A DNA stretch of 64,000 nucleotides from Pseudooctadecabacter jejudonensis (GTDB lineage: Bacteria; Pseudomonadota; Alphaproteobacteria; Rhodobacterales; Rhodobacteraceae), in assembly GCF_900172275.1 (NCBI RefSeq), contig NZ_FWFT01000001.1:558001-622000 (forward strand). The letters are read 5' to 3'. A model generated the notes under the pieces. That model ran no database searches. It saw only the letters and a list, made by a program, of their open reading frames with translations, and had not been told where the DNA came from. Below, one piece after another: positions 1 through 8,339 of the stretch; position 1 is the first letter of the stretch; each line of letters starts with the position of its first letter. The position numbers were made by a program, and so were the translations under genes.

Positions 1-812
1 TGCCGTGGCCCGGATTTGTCGCCCAAATGATCGGTCAGACGTTCATACGCCAGCACATAGCCATGATCATAAACGCCAGCCCCCATGCACCGGGACACGA
101 CCGTGACATTGGGCATCTTTTCAAGGACTTGCAGGGCATTCTGCACCCAAGCGTCCGCATCCAGCCCGTCAATCTGCACTCCATCCACCGGCGCACGCCC
201 GCCCCAATGGGCGGTCTGTTCCACCAGCAACACCCGCGCGCCCGCGCGTCCTGCGGCCAGGGCAGCGGTCAAACCCGCCACACCGCCCCCCACGACCATC
301 ACGTCGCAGTGGAAATAGAAATGTTCATACACATCCGCATCACGGTCCTTGGGCGCGCGGCCCAGACCGGCGGCCTTGCGGATAAACGGCTCATACACAT
401 GTTTCCACAACGGGCGCGGATGAATGAACATCTTGTAGTAAAAGCCCGCAGGCATGAACTTCGACAGCTTCGCGTTCACCGCGCCCACGTCAAATTCAAG
501 ACTGGGGAAGTGGTTCTGCGACGTGGCCTCCAGCCCCTCAAACACCTCTTGCGTGGTGACCCTTTGGTTGGGCTCAAACCGGCCATCCGCACCAAGGTTC
601 ACCAGCCCATTGGGCTCCTCCGCGCCAGACGCCACGATCCCTCTGGGGCGGTGATATTTGAACGACCGCCCCACCAGCATCTGGTCATTGGCCAACAAGG
701 CCGAGGCCAGCGTATCGCCCGCAAACCCGCGCATCTGGCTGCCGTTGAACGTAAATTTCACCTGTTGGGACCGGTCAATCAGCCGCCCCTCATTGGCCAG
801 ACGTGTGCTCAT
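1..812 (-). CDS. soxA: Sarcosine oxidase alpha subunit, N-terminal part (runs off the left edge)
   Basis: Large subunit of the heterotetrameric sarcosine oxidase, which demethylates sarcosine to glycine and passes the one-carbon unit to tetrahydrofolate. About 270 N-terminal residues are present. The first 70 form the ferredoxin-like segment (FKYHRPRGI, then EEPNGLVNLG). A dinucleotide-binding motif VVGGGVAGL lies near residue 172. The ATG at 812 overlaps the soxD stop by 4 bp (ATGA), so translation is probably coupled. The C-terminal aminomethyltransferase-like half, and any soxG, would lie outside the window. The identification rests on sequence pattern and on soxD and soxB next door. Confidence 0.95.
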   Translation of the reverse strand, partial: MSTRLANEGRLIDRSQQVKFTFNGSQMRGFAGDTLASALLANDQMLVGRSFKYHRPRGIVASGAEEPNGLVNLGADGRFEPNQRVTTQEVFEGLEATSQNHFPSLEFDVGAVNAKLSKFMPAGFYYKMFIHPRPLWKHVYEPFIRKAAGLGRAPKDRDADVYEHFYFHCDVMVVGGGVAGLTAALAAGRAGARVLLVEQTAHWGGRAPVDGVQIDGLDADAWVQNALQVLEKMPNVTVVSRCMGAGVYDHGYVLAYERLTDHLGDKSGPR

Positions 813-1138
813 GCGAAATCCCTCCAGCGCCAGCCCGGTCGTTTGGCGCTGATCTTGTCTTTGATGTCTTTGGGCGGCTCTGTCGTTTGGGCAGGATATG
901 TCCCAAAGACCTCGAGCGTGGTGGTGCAACGGGCCGCGTGAAACCACTTGCCGCAGCCATAGGCATGCCGCCAGCGTTCAAAATGCACGCCCTTGGGGTT
1001 TTCGCGCACGAACAAATACCCCTCAAACTCGTCCTCGGACGAGCCTGGGCCAAACCGCTTCAGATGCGCCTCACCTCCGGGGCTCAGCTCCGTTTCTTCG
1101 GCATGGACCCCACAATAGGGGCATTCAAGGATCAGCAT
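809..1138 (-). CDS. soxD: Sarcosine oxidase delta subunit
   Basis: Small zinc-binding subunit of heterotetrameric sarcosine oxidase, 109 aa, the usual family length. It begins MLILECPYCG. The expected zinc ligands are visible as Cys6 and Cys9 plus His58 and Cys62 (HAYGCGKWFH). The stop overlaps the soxA start by 4 bp. soxD normally sits directly after soxB; here about 1.5 kb carrying three small genes separates them. Confidence 0.95.
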   Translation of the reverse strand: MLILECPYCGVHAEETELSPGGEAHLKRFGPGSSEDEFEGYLFVRENPKGVHFERWRHAYGCGKWFHAARCTTTLEVFGTYPAQTTEPPKDIKDKISAKRPGWRWRDFA

Positions 1139-1171
1139 GGTCGAGCCTCCAGTCCGGAGGCGCGCGCCCCC

Positions 1172-1375
1172 TTAAAAGTTGGGGTAAACCACCGTGCGAT
1201 CCGAATCGAGGCGTTCGCCCCCATAGGGCACGCCGGTGATCGCAACGGTAAGGAACGTCGTGACGACAAACAGCCCCACCGTGCCAGCGAAAAGCCCCGC
1301 AAACTTGCCCCGATGGCGCGTGGCCCAGTCAGACAGGTCGGTTGGGGAAGGCAGGCGGGAAAGGATGGCGTCCAT
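1172..1375 (-). CDS. Small single-span membrane protein, unknown
   Basis: 67-aa protein with one clear hydrophobic segment at about residues 25-47 (FAGLFAGTVGLFVVTTFLTV), flanked by charged residues. The tail after it carries VPYGGERLDSDRTVVYPNF. It sits 33 bp upstream of soxD in the same direction, so it is probably co-transcribed with soxDA. I do not recognise a family. A role in the sarcosine oxidase operon is guessed from position only. Confidence 0.7.
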   Translation of the reverse strand: MDAILSRLPSPTDLSDWATRHRGKFAGLFAGTVGLFVVTTFLTVAITGVPYGGERLDSDRTVVYPNF

Positions 1376-1495
1376 GGGTCTCTCGTCAGGTTGCAGATGC
1401 GGGTTGCACTGCCACCTATGTGCGAATGACCTGTGGTCAAGGGGGCAAGGGCCGCGCCCTGCCCGCCTTGTGCGCTTCGTAAGGGCTCGTGGGCG

Positions 1496-1729
1496 TTATT
1501 GCGCCGGTGCCGCAGGGGCCCCGTCCGCCACTGGGGCCGCAGGGGCCGTGACCTCTGCGGGCGTCTGGTCAACAGGCACCGCAGCCCCGCCGAAGACGGC
1601 ATACAACACGACCAGAATGATCGCGAGGCCCGCAAGAATAAACCCCACGCCGCCCGCACCCGATCCCCCGTCAATGGGGATGCGATGGGACCGGTCCGGT
1701 GCCGGCTTTGAGAAATCGTAGTCAGCCAT
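1496..1729 (-). CDS. Small membrane protein with Ala/Pro-rich tail, unknown
   Basis: 77-aa protein: a polar start (MADYDFSKPAPDRSHRIP), a glycine-rich turn, one transmembrane segment near residues 28-48 (GFILAGLAIILVVLYAVFGG), then an Ala/Pro/Val-rich tail. A strong Shine-Dalgarno (AAGGAGGA) lies 7 bp before the ATG, which makes this one of the better supported small genes here. Its direction and position inside the sox cluster suggest co-expression. Function unknown. Confidence 0.75.
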   Translation of the reverse strand: MADYDFSKPAPDRSHRIPIDGGSGAGGVGFILAGLAIILVVLYAVFGGAAVPVDQTPAEVTAPAAPVADGAPAAPAQ

Positions 1730-2132
1730 TTCAAGTCCTCCTTTTTATGGCGTTTGGGAAACACCAGGATGGAAGACGCCGACAAAATGTCCCGAGAGCG
1801 CGAAGCGCGGCAGGGTATTTTGGCGACATTCAATTCCCAGAACGCCTTAGGTGGGACTAGAATGAAGCTTGGGCGCTGAAAGCCCATATAAGCGGAAATC
1901 GCCGGACGGTTTGGGCGACAGGTGGCCGTTTGGGTTGTCGCGCATCGGCAATCGGTTGCGCAAAGGCGCGAAGGCGCGCGGCCCGACCTCGGGTGGGCCC
2001 ATGAAGCATAAGGTGCCCTGTGATCTTGATCCACCAGTGATGGCACGCGCGGCACAAGCTGCGCAATCGGCCCTCCCGTGGGGGAGGTCGGGCCGGGCGC
2101 GTTCGCGCCGGGGTGTACGGAGCCGAGGCGCG
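1730..2132. other. 403-bp stretch with no convincing gene, inside the sox cluster
   Basis: GC-rich sequence between two minus-strand small genes. Short frames on both strands look like shadows: biased composition, no ribosome-binding sites. One minus frame (about 1857-2110) contains LRSLCRACHH, faintly like the end of an HNH nuclease core, but no upstream His/Asn core can be joined to it. The 3' part of the stretch holds the leader and Shine-Dalgarno of the 77-aa gene. Confidence 0.5.
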
Positions 2133-2645
2133 TCAACACTTGAGGACACCCAAAATAACTAAATCCCCAAACCCCCATACCAGCGTACCAACTAGGATAA
2201 GTATTCCTTGAGCCTCGAGCGCAGACTCCGCCTTTTTTATATTGTCTCTATGTTTTTGGCCTCGCTCTCTAAGTATCGGGGTCACGGCTACTCGTGCGTC
2301 TCTAATTGCAGCCTCAATCTCGTCATATTCCGCACCTCGATTTTTCATCCATGTGGCGATTTCTTCAGCGTCTTTGACAGGCCGTTTGGCGACCTCCCTA
2401 TCTTGCTCGTATCGATATTGCAGGCTCCGCCACCAACTGGTGTGCTGCCGTTGATCATGGAAATATAGGAAAGCCGTCACCGCGACCAAAACAGCACCGC
2501 TGCGCGCGAACATATTGCTCTCTGGCCAAAGCATGCTGACAATCAATCCAACCGCCAATATTGCGGTCATCAATAAATAATATTGGTGGCCAGCCCAGCG
2601 AAGCGTTGCTTCTTTCATCCTCTGAATGACGCGATCCATTTTCAT
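2133..2645 (-). CDS. Hypothetical membrane protein with lower GC than its neighbours
   Basis: 170 aa from the ATG at 2645, which shares its A with the soxB stop (TGATG), so it appears translationally coupled to soxB. Two hydrophobic segments lie near residues 22-40 (YLLMTAILAVGLIVSMLW) and 45-63. A charged middle (EQDREVAKRPVKDAEEIATW) is followed by a C-terminal hydrophobic stretch at about 147-166. The base composition is clearly more AT-rich than anything nearby, which suggests recent acquisition. It lies between soxB and soxD, which are normally adjacent. No family recognised. A TTG three bases upstream is an alternative start. Confidence 0.7.
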   Translation of the reverse strand: MKMDRVIQRMKEATLRWAGHQYYLLMTAILAVGLIVSMLWPESNMFARSGAVLVAVTAFLYFHDQRQHTSWWRSLQYRYEQDREVAKRPVKDAEEIATWMKNRGAEYDEIEAAIRDARVAVTPILRERGQKHRDNIKKAESALEAQGILILVGTLVWGFGDLVILGVLKC

Positions 2646-3889
2646 CAATGCGCGACCCCCGCCGCCACACTCTCATCAATGAACTTCCCTTCCCTGAACC
2701 GGAACATCGAAAACTCATCCGTCAGGGGCGACTGGCCCTTCGCCATCAGCTCTGCCATGGCGAAGCCCGACCCCGGGATCGCCTTGAACCCGCCGGTGCC
2801 CCAGCCGCAATTCACGAACACGCCTTCGACCGGCGTCTTTGACAGGATCGGAGACCGGTCGCCCGTCACATCCACGATCCCGCCCCACTGACGCAGCATC
2901 TTCAGCCGCGACAGGATCGGGAACGTCTCATTCAGCGCCCGCACCGTCTCCTCAATATGATGGAACGACCCGCGCTGGGTGTAGTTGTTGAACCCGTCGG
3001 TGCCGCCGCCGATCACCATCTCGCCCTTGTCGGATTGCGACAGATAGCCATGCACCGTGTTGGCCATCACCACGATATCCATGCACGGCTTGATCGGCTC
3101 CGACACCAGCGCCTGCAACGCCACGCTCTCGATCGGCAACCGGAAGCCCGCCATATCCGCCAGATGGGACGCATGCCCCGCCACGACCATGCCCAGCTTG
3201 TCGCAGTCGATGGGCCCCTTGGTGGTGTCAACGCCTACAACGCGGCCAGCTTCCGTGCGCACGCCTGTGACTTCGCACTGCTGAATGATGTCCATCCCCA
3301 TGTCCGAACACGCCCGCGCATAGCCCCAGGCCACCGCATCATGGCGCGCCGTGCCGCCGCGGGCCTGCCACAACCCGCCCAACACCGGATAGCGCGGCCC
3401 TTCGATGTTCATGATCGGGCACAGCTCCTTGACGCGCTGCGGGCCAATCCACTCCGTCTTCACCCCTTGCAAGGCATTGGCATGGGCCGTGCGCTGATAG
3501 CCGCGCACCTCATGATGGGTCTGCGCCAGCATGATCACGCCACGGGGGCTGAACATGACGTTGTAGTTCAGATCCTGGCTCATCGTCTCATACAGGCTGC
3601 GCGACTTTTCATAAATCGCCGCCGACGGATCCTGCAGGTAGTTGCTGCGAATAATGGTGGTGTTGCGGCCCGTATTGCCGCCGCCCAGCCAGCCCTTTTC
3701 GATCACCGCCACATTGGTGATCCCGTAGTGCTTGCCCAAATGCCAGGCCGTGGCCAACCCGTGCCCGCCAGCCCCCACAATGATCACATCGTATTTCTTT
3801 TTTGGCGCAGGGGACCGCCAGTGACGCTCCCACCCCATATGATGGCGGACGGCTTCGCGTGCGATGGCAAAGGCAGAAAAACGGCGCAT
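2645..3889 (-). CDS. soxB: Sarcosine oxidase beta subunit
   Basis: 414-aa flavoprotein subunit that oxidises sarcosine. An FAD-binding motif VIIVGAGGHGLATAW lies at residues 35-49 and the GNTGRNTTIIRSNYL segment at 71-85. ARHDAVAWG at 181-189 contains His183, which by family knowledge is the residue carrying covalent FMN. C-terminal GGIVDVTGDRSP and VNCGWGTGGFK motifs are present. The end VAAGVAH matches the normal soxB terminus, so the gene is not truncated by the odd gene that follows. It is divergent from ccmI across a 174-bp promoter region. Confidence 0.97.
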   Translation of the reverse strand: MRRFSAFAIAREAVRHHMGWERHWRSPAPKKKYDVIIVGAGGHGLATAWHLGKHYGITNVAVIEKGWLGGGNTGRNTTIIRSNYLQDPSAAIYEKSRSLYETMSQDLNYNVMFSPRGVIMLAQTHHEVRGYQRTAHANALQGVKTEWIGPQRVKELCPIMNIEGPRYPVLGGLWQARGGTARHDAVAWGYARACSDMGMDIIQQCEVTGVRTEAGRVVGVDTTKGPIDCDKLGMVVAGHASHLADMAGFRLPIESVALQALVSEPIKPCMDIVVMANTVHGYLSQSDKGEMVIGGGTDGFNNYTQRGSFHHIEETVRALNETFPILSRLKMLRQWGGIVDVTGDRSPILSKTPVEGVFVNCGWGTGGFKAIPGSGFAMAELMAKGQSPLTDEFSMFRFREGKFIDESVAAGVAH

Positions 3890-4063
3890 GTCAGGTCCCC
3901 AGACAGGTGAAGTCTCTTACAGGCCGTTTTGCCCTGATCGGGCGCCAAATGTGACCCCTCAGGGCGGCACTTGGATGCACTTTTCCGACAAGCCGCCGCC
4001 CGCGCGCAAAATTCCGCGCGATTGCGCCTTTTGCCGCCCCGCATTTAACCCTACATCTGGGGC
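3890..4063. promoter_or_regulatory. Divergent promoter region soxB / ccmI
   Basis: 174 bp between two outward-facing starts, so it must hold both promoters. On the plus strand TTGCGC (4023-4028), 17 bp and TTAACC near 4046 make a weak -35/-10 candidate for ccmI. No clear operator palindrome was found. Confidence 0.4.
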
Positions 4064-5275
4064 ATGACAGGTTTCATTCTTATCGCCGCCCTTCTGGCGG
4101 GCCTTTCCGCACTGGCGATTGCTGCCCCGCTGTGGCGCACCCGTGGGCGCGTGGACAACACCGACACTGACATTGACATCTACCGCGATCAGCTGGCCGA
4201 AGTGGACCGTGACCTGGACCGCGGCACCCTCGACCCTACGGAGGCCGAGCGCACGCGCACCGAAATCTCCCGCCGTCTGCTGGCCGCCGATGCGGCCAGT
4301 CGGACTGCGGCCATCGACGCCCCCAAAGCGGTGAACCGCGGGGCGGCCGTGGTCATGGGCGTGGCCCTGCTGGCCGCCGCCGGTTGGCTTTACGCGACAC
4401 TGGGCGCGCCGGGCTACGGCGATGTCCCGCGTGAGTTGCGCCTTGCAGTGGGCGAAGAGAGGCGCGCGAACCGCCCCGGCCAGCTTGAGGCCGAGGCCGC
4501 AACCCAGATCCCCGACGTGCTGGATCAGTTCGATGAGGCGACGCAGGACCTGATCCGAACCCGCCGCGCCGCAACCTTTGAACGACCCGAGGATCTGACC
4601 GCCTGGACCGTGCTGGCCCAAACCGAGGCCGCCATCGGCCAATACCACCGCGCCACCCGGGCCCAGGAACGCATCATTGCCCTCAAAGGGTCCACAGTCG
4701 AAACCGAAGATTACGAACGCCTCCTCGATATCATGATCGCAGGCACACAAGGTTATGTCTCGCCCGAGGCCGAGGCCGTGGCCCTGCGGGTCTTGCAAGA
4801 CGCCCCCGACAGCCAGACAGCCCTCTACTACGCAGGGCTGATGTATGCCCAAAACGACCGCCCCGACCGCGCCTTCGATCTGTGGCGCCGCGTGATTGAA
4901 AACGGGCCCGTGGGCACCCTGCACTATGAATTTGCCACCGGACAGATTGGCGAAGTCGCAGCCCAGCTTGGCGTGGATTACGCCCTGCCCGAAACCCGCG
5001 GGCCGTCGGCGCAGGATCTGGACGCGGCGCAAGACATGTCCCCCGAAGACCGGCGCGCCATGATCGAAGGCATGGTGGGCGGGCTGGCCGACAGGCTCGC
5101 CACCGAAGGCGGGCCACCGCAGGATTGGGCCCGTCTGATCACATCACTGATGATCATCGAACAGACCGAGGCCGCCGCCCGCGTGCTGGCCGAAGCCGAA
5201 TTGATCTTCGGCGGCGACGTGCAGGCGGTGACCCTGATCCGCCGCGCAGCCGCAGAGGCAGGATTGACCGAATGA
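4064..5275 (+). CDS. ccmI: c-type cytochrome biogenesis protein CcmI
   Basis: 403-aa membrane protein of the cytochrome c maturation system I, holding apocytochrome for haem ligation. A first membrane segment lies at residues 3-22 (GFILIAALLAGLSALAIAA). The cytoplasmic loop holds the family signature IYRDQLAEVDRDLDRG and a heptad-like stretch. A second membrane segment lies near 95-114. Periplasmic TPR-type helices follow (DLTAWTVLAQTEAAIGQY and later units). Length fits the alphaproteobacterial family. Its stop overlaps the ruvX start by 4 bp. Confidence 0.93.
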   Translation: MTGFILIAALLAGLSALAIAAPLWRTRGRVDNTDTDIDIYRDQLAEVDRDLDRGTLDPTEAERTRTEISRRLLAADAASRTAAIDAPKAVNRGAAVVMGVALLAAAGWLYATLGAPGYGDVPRELRLAVGEERRANRPGQLEAEAATQIPDVLDQFDEATQDLIRTRRAATFERPEDLTAWTVLAQTEAAIGQYHRATRAQERIIALKGSTVETEDYERLLDIMIAGTQGYVSPEAEAVALRVLQDAPDSQTALYYAGLMYAQNDRPDRAFDLWRRVIENGPVGTLHYEFATGQIGEVAAQLGVDYALPETRGPSAQDLDAAQDMSPEDRRAMIEGMVGGLADRLATEGGPPQDWARLITSLMIIEQTEAAARVLAEAELIFGGDVQAVTLIRRAAAEAGLTE

Positions 5276-5745
5276 TCTTTGATGACGTGGCAGACTTCGC
5301 CGCCACCCTGCCCCGCAATGCACCGCTCGCCGGTCTTGATCTGGGCACCAAAACCATCGGCGTGGCCGTCAGCGATGCGGGCCATCTGATTGCCACGCCC
5401 CTTGAGACGATCAGACGCAAGAAATTCGGGCTCGATGCCGCCGCCCTGCTTGAGATCACGTCGAAACGTGAAATCGCAGGGCTGGTCCTTGGCCTGCCCC
5501 GCAACATGGACGGCACGGAAGGCCCGCGTGCGCAGGCCACCCGCGCCTTTGCGCGCAATCTGACCCGCCTGACCGACCTGCCCATTACCTATTGGGACGA
5601 ACGTCTGTCCACCGTGGCCGCCGAACGCGCCCTGCTTGAGGCGGATACGTCCCGAAAACGTCGCGCAGAGGTCATCGACCACGTGGCCGCTGGCGTTATC
5701 CTCCAAGGACTGCTTGACCGTTTGCGCAACCTGAAGGCCAGCTGA
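5272..5745 (+). CDS. ruvX: Holliday junction resolvase-like protein RuvX (YqgF)
   Basis: 157-aa RNase H-fold protein, implicated in 16S rRNA 3'-end processing or Holliday junction resolution. The family motifs are present: GLDLGTKTIGVAVSD at 21-35 with the catalytic Asp23, GLPRNMDGTEG near 76, DERLST near 109 and DHVAAGVILQ near 137. The start is placed at the ATG overlapping the ccmI stop, because the longer in-frame extension upstream runs through ccmI and adds nothing family-like. Confidence 0.93.
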   Translation: MIFDDVADFAATLPRNAPLAGLDLGTKTIGVAVSDAGHLIATPLETIRRKKFGLDAAALLEITSKREIAGLVLGLPRNMDGTEGPRAQATRAFARNLTRLTDLPITYWDERLSTVAAERALLEADTSRKRRAEVIDHVAAGVILQGLLDRLRNLKAS

Positions 5746-6000
5746 ATGACCACTCCTGAACACTCCGACGCGATCTGGAAACGGGCCGAAATCGAAAGCC
5801 CCTGTATCAAGATTTGCGTGATCCACCCCGAAACGCGTCTGTGCACGGGGTGTCTGCGGTCCATTGATGAAATCGGCGGTTGGTCGCAAATGACACCGGA
5901 CGCACGCCGCAGCGTGATGGACGATCTGCCAAACCGTGCGCCCTTGCTCAAGAAACGACGTGGCGGGCGGGCCGCGCGGCTGAATGGCGGGACCAACTAA
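5746..6000 (+). CDS. DUF1289 family cysteine-cluster protein
   Basis: 84-aa protein whose ATG follows the ruvX stop directly. The DUF1289 pattern is clear: ESPCIKIC, then LCTGCLRSIDEIGGW, giving four cysteines as CxxxC and CxxC. The tail is basic (LLKKRRGGRAARLN). The family is widespread in proteobacteria and probably binds a metal or Fe-S cluster, but its role is unknown. Likely the last gene of the ccmI-ruvX operon. Confidence 0.9.
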   Translation: MTTPEHSDAIWKRAEIESPCIKICVIHPETRLCTGCLRSIDEIGGWSQMTPDARRSVMDDLPNRAPLLKKRRGGRAARLNGGTN

Positions 6001-6032
6001 AACCGATCCTGCCCTGTCTTCGGCGGTGGATT

Positions 6033-6054
6033 GAGTTTTTCTGGTCAGATGAAG
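6033..6054 (+). repeat. 22-bp dispersed repeat A, copy 1
   Basis: Begins GAGTTTTTCTGG and ends AGATGAAG. It is identical, on the opposite strand, to the copy inside dnaE2 (29862-29883). It is inverted relative to copy 2 at 6442-6463, which differs at two positions. Four copies occur in this window. Confidence 0.85.
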
Positions 6055-6192
6055 CCAGAAGGCCCGCGCACTGCAGACGTGCGATCTGTGCCGCTAAGAT
6101 CTTACAACATTCGCCGTGCGTGTGGGCGACAACTGCCCAGGCGCATTAACCTTAATGGGCCTGCATCCAAGATCGAACGAACGCAGGGGCGA

Positions 6193-6417
6193 TTAACCTT
6201 AACGCGTCATGCGAGGTCAGGTGGGGCGTCCTGCCCGCCAAACTGTCGCCCCTCATACATGACCAAGCTTACCCCGGTGCCGCAGAGAGTTCCCCGTCCT
6301 GTTTTGGTGCATCTTCAAAACAAGCGGGGCGCAGCACATGCGGCCCGGGGCTTCACCTGACACATGGAGTCGCGCTCCCGCTATCCATGCACCGCCACGA
6401 TGACGCGTTAAGGTTGA
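6193..6417. repeat. Inverted 18-bp pair nested in the 6-kb gap
   Basis: The arm 6193-6210 (TTAACCTTAACGCGTCAT) is repeated in reverse complement at 6400-6417 with one mismatch, about 190 bp apart. The TTAACCTTAA core also occurs at 6146-6155. TTAA-rich cores of this kind resemble CtrA half-sites of alphaproteobacteria, but I cannot show CtrA binding. Confidence 0.7.
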
Positions 6418-6441
6418 CATCAGGTAAAGACGGAGCCGGAT

Positions 6442-6463
6442 CTTCATCTGACCCAAAAAACTC
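6442..6463 (-). repeat. 22-bp dispersed repeat A, copy 2
   Basis: Reverse-strand copy, two substitutions from copy 1 (TTTTTTGGG in place of TTTTTCTGG). It lies 9 bp before the end of the following minus-strand gene and forms the right arm of a 431-bp inverted structure with copy 1. Confidence 0.85.
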
Positions 6464-6471
6464 ATCCCCCC

Positions 6472-7212
6472 TTACGGCAAAAGCCAATGGTGTGGATCCG
6501 CGCACTCCGGCCGGAAATAGGCCATCATCCGACCCTCTGTGGGCACAGGGACCGCCGGATCGTGGGGGGCGATGCCATGGACACTGTGGCGGTGCACAAC
6601 GATCGTTTGTCCAACTGCGGCAACGACTGGCACAGGCGTGATTTGGTCCAGCACCTGCTGACGTGCCGCCTGGTACGTCTCCGTCACGTCCACCTGACGC
6701 GGATCACGATCACCGATCACCGCACGCAGCGCGGCCCCGATGATCACATGACTGCCAGGCCAGACCATAAGCGGGCACGCGCGCGTCTCGTTCAGTGCAA
6801 ACCCCACGATGAACGCATGGGGTTCACGGGCGAACCGCCGCCCCCCCTCCAGGTGCAGCCCGTCCACATGGGCCGACGCCCGATTGAGACGCCACCGGTG
6901 CGCGGCGTCACTGTCGCCCGGCCCCTGACGCGGATAGCCCGCATAGGTGACCGAAAGCTGCGCGGGGTGCCAGACTGCCGGAACCGGCACATCGTCCAAC
7001 CAAGGGCCTGCCAATGGCACACCATCGATTGACCCATCCTCGCCCGTCGGCAAGGCGTCAACGCCGACAAACCAAGTGCCATCATGGCGCAGCCACTTGG
7101 CCCGCAAATCGGCATCTTGCGCCACATCTCGCCCAATCCGGTGCGCCGTTTCAGCCCAGTGGAGTACGCCATCCTCATGCGGATAAACCCGAAACCCGGC
7201 AGGTCCGATCAT
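6472..7212 (-). CDS. Fe(II)/2-oxoglutarate dioxygenase-like (PhyH superfamily) protein
   Basis: 246 aa from the ATG that overlaps the dusA stop by 4 bp. A candidate facial triad is visible: HVDG (His115, Asp117) and VHGIAPH (His212), with Arg228 or Arg234 (GRMMAYFR) as the likely 2-oxoglutarate anchor. WPGSHVIIG at 151-159 is also typical of phytanoyl-CoA dioxygenase relatives. The substrate is unknown. Coupling to dusA may be only positional. The longer upstream frame is shadow of dusA. Confidence 0.7.
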   Translation of the reverse strand: MIGPAGFRVYPHEDGVLHWAETAHRIGRDVAQDADLRAKWLRHDGTWFVGVDALPTGEDGSIDGVPLAGPWLDDVPVPAVWHPAQLSVTYAGYPRQGPGDSDAAHRWRLNRASAHVDGLHLEGGRRFAREPHAFIVGFALNETRACPLMVWPGSHVIIGAALRAVIGDRDPRQVDVTETYQAARQQVLDQITPVPVVAAVGQTIVVHRHSVHGIAPHDPAVPVPTEGRMMAYFRPECADPHHWLLP

Positions 7213-8213
7213 GCGGCGGCCTGCTCCATCGCCGCCAGGGCGTCCTCCACCACCGACCACCCCGCACCCGGCTTATGCGCCTGTTCCGACAACAGCCTGC
7301 GCCACTGGCGCGCGCCCGGACGGCCCGCAAAAAGCCCCAACATATGTTTGGTCACATGGGCAAGCTTTCCCCCGCCACGGCTGTCATCGGCCAAATGCGC
7401 CTCGATATAGGGGCGCATGGCCAGAACCACGTCGACCGGATCGGGGCCAGCCCCCCCGCCGTAGATCACGTCGTCCGCGCGCTGCAAAATATCCGTGGGG
7501 TTGTGATAAGCGGCCCGCCCGATCATCACACCGTCCATGCCAGCGTCGAGCAATTCACGGGCCTGATCCAACGACGCAACACCCCCATTGATCGAGATAT
7601 GCAGGTTCGGGAACAGCTGTTTCATCTCAAAGACCAGATCATAATCCAATGGCGGGATATCGCGGTTTTCCTTGGGGCTCAGCCCCTGCAACCACGCCTT
7701 GCGCGCGTGAATCGTGACGCGATTGACGCCTGCGGCCACAATTTGGCTGAGGAACTCCGGCAACACTTCGGAAGGATCCTGATCATCCACTCCGATGCGA
7801 CATTTCACCGTGACTTCAGCGGGTTGCGCGGCGATCATTGCGCGGCAACACAAGGCGACCAAGGCCGCATCTTCCATCAGCACAGCCCCAAACGACCCAG
7901 ATTGCACACGGTCTGACGGGCAGCCGCAATTCAGATTAATCTCAGGATAGCCTTCCTCGGCCCCCATCGCTGCAGCCTCGGCCAACTCAATCGGATCAGA
8001 CCCGCCCAGCTGCAACGCCACGGGCTGTTCGGCGGGATCAAACCGCAACAAATGCCGCGCCTGCCCCCGCACCAAGGCGGGCGCTGTCACCATCTCAGTA
8101 TACAACAACGTGTGTTTGGACAGCAGACGGTGCAGATACCGGCAATGACGATCCGTCCAATCCATCATTGGGGCAACAGACAGGCGGGCGGCTTTGTGCA
8201 AAACGAGGGACAT
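7209..8213 (-). CDS. dusA: tRNA-dihydrouridine synthase A
   Basis: FMN enzyme that reduces uridines 20/20a in the tRNA D-loop. 334 aa from MSLVLHKAARLSVAPMM. The TIM-barrel motifs are VAPMMDWTDRHCR (13-25), LQLGGSDP (68-74), EINLNCGCPS (91-100) with the catalytic cysteine, KCRIGVDD, TIHARKAWLQG and GGVASLDQA. The DusA-type reading is supported by KAWLQGLSPKENR. The ATG at 8213 is preferred; another in-frame ATG lies at 8222. The 3' end overlaps the dioxygenase-like gene by 4 bp. Confidence 0.95.
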   Translation of the reverse strand: MSLVLHKAARLSVAPMMDWTDRHCRYLHRLLSKHTLLYTEMVTAPALVRGQARHLLRFDPAEQPVALQLGGSDPIELAEAAAMGAEEGYPEINLNCGCPSDRVQSGSFGAVLMEDAALVALCCRAMIAAQPAEVTVKCRIGVDDQDPSEVLPEFLSQIVAAGVNRVTIHARKAWLQGLSPKENRDIPPLDYDLVFEMKQLFPNLHISINGGVASLDQARELLDAGMDGVMIGRAAYHNPTDILQRADDVIYGGGAGPDPVDVVLAMRPYIEAHLADDSRGGGKLAHVTKHMLGLFAGRPGARQWRRLLSEQAHKPGAGWSVVEDALAAMEQAAA

Positions 8214-8339
8214 GGCGGGCATATACTGCGCAACTTGGGCCGTGTCATCACCCTCTCCCGCCCTGTTTGACCCAAACCGCGGGCGGAACACGAACACCCG
8301 ATCTGTCCCGTCTACGAACGTCGGCCTTTGGGCGCAGGT

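Larger units (their letters stand above)
6001..6471. other. Repeat-rich gap without a gene
   Basis: 471 bp between the DUF1289 gene and a convergent minus-strand gene. It carries two inverted copies of the 22-bp dispersed repeat (6033-6054, 6442-6463), a second inverted pair inside them (6193-6210, 6400-6417), and a related TTAACCTTAA core at 6146-6155. No open frame here has a credible start or composition. Confidence 0.7.

Noticed and set aside
1857-2110. Minus-strand frame with LRSLCRACHH, reminiscent of an HNH nuclease end
   Set aside because: No matching His/Asn core upstream, no ribosome-binding site, and the start would be TTG; too weak to call even a pseudogene.
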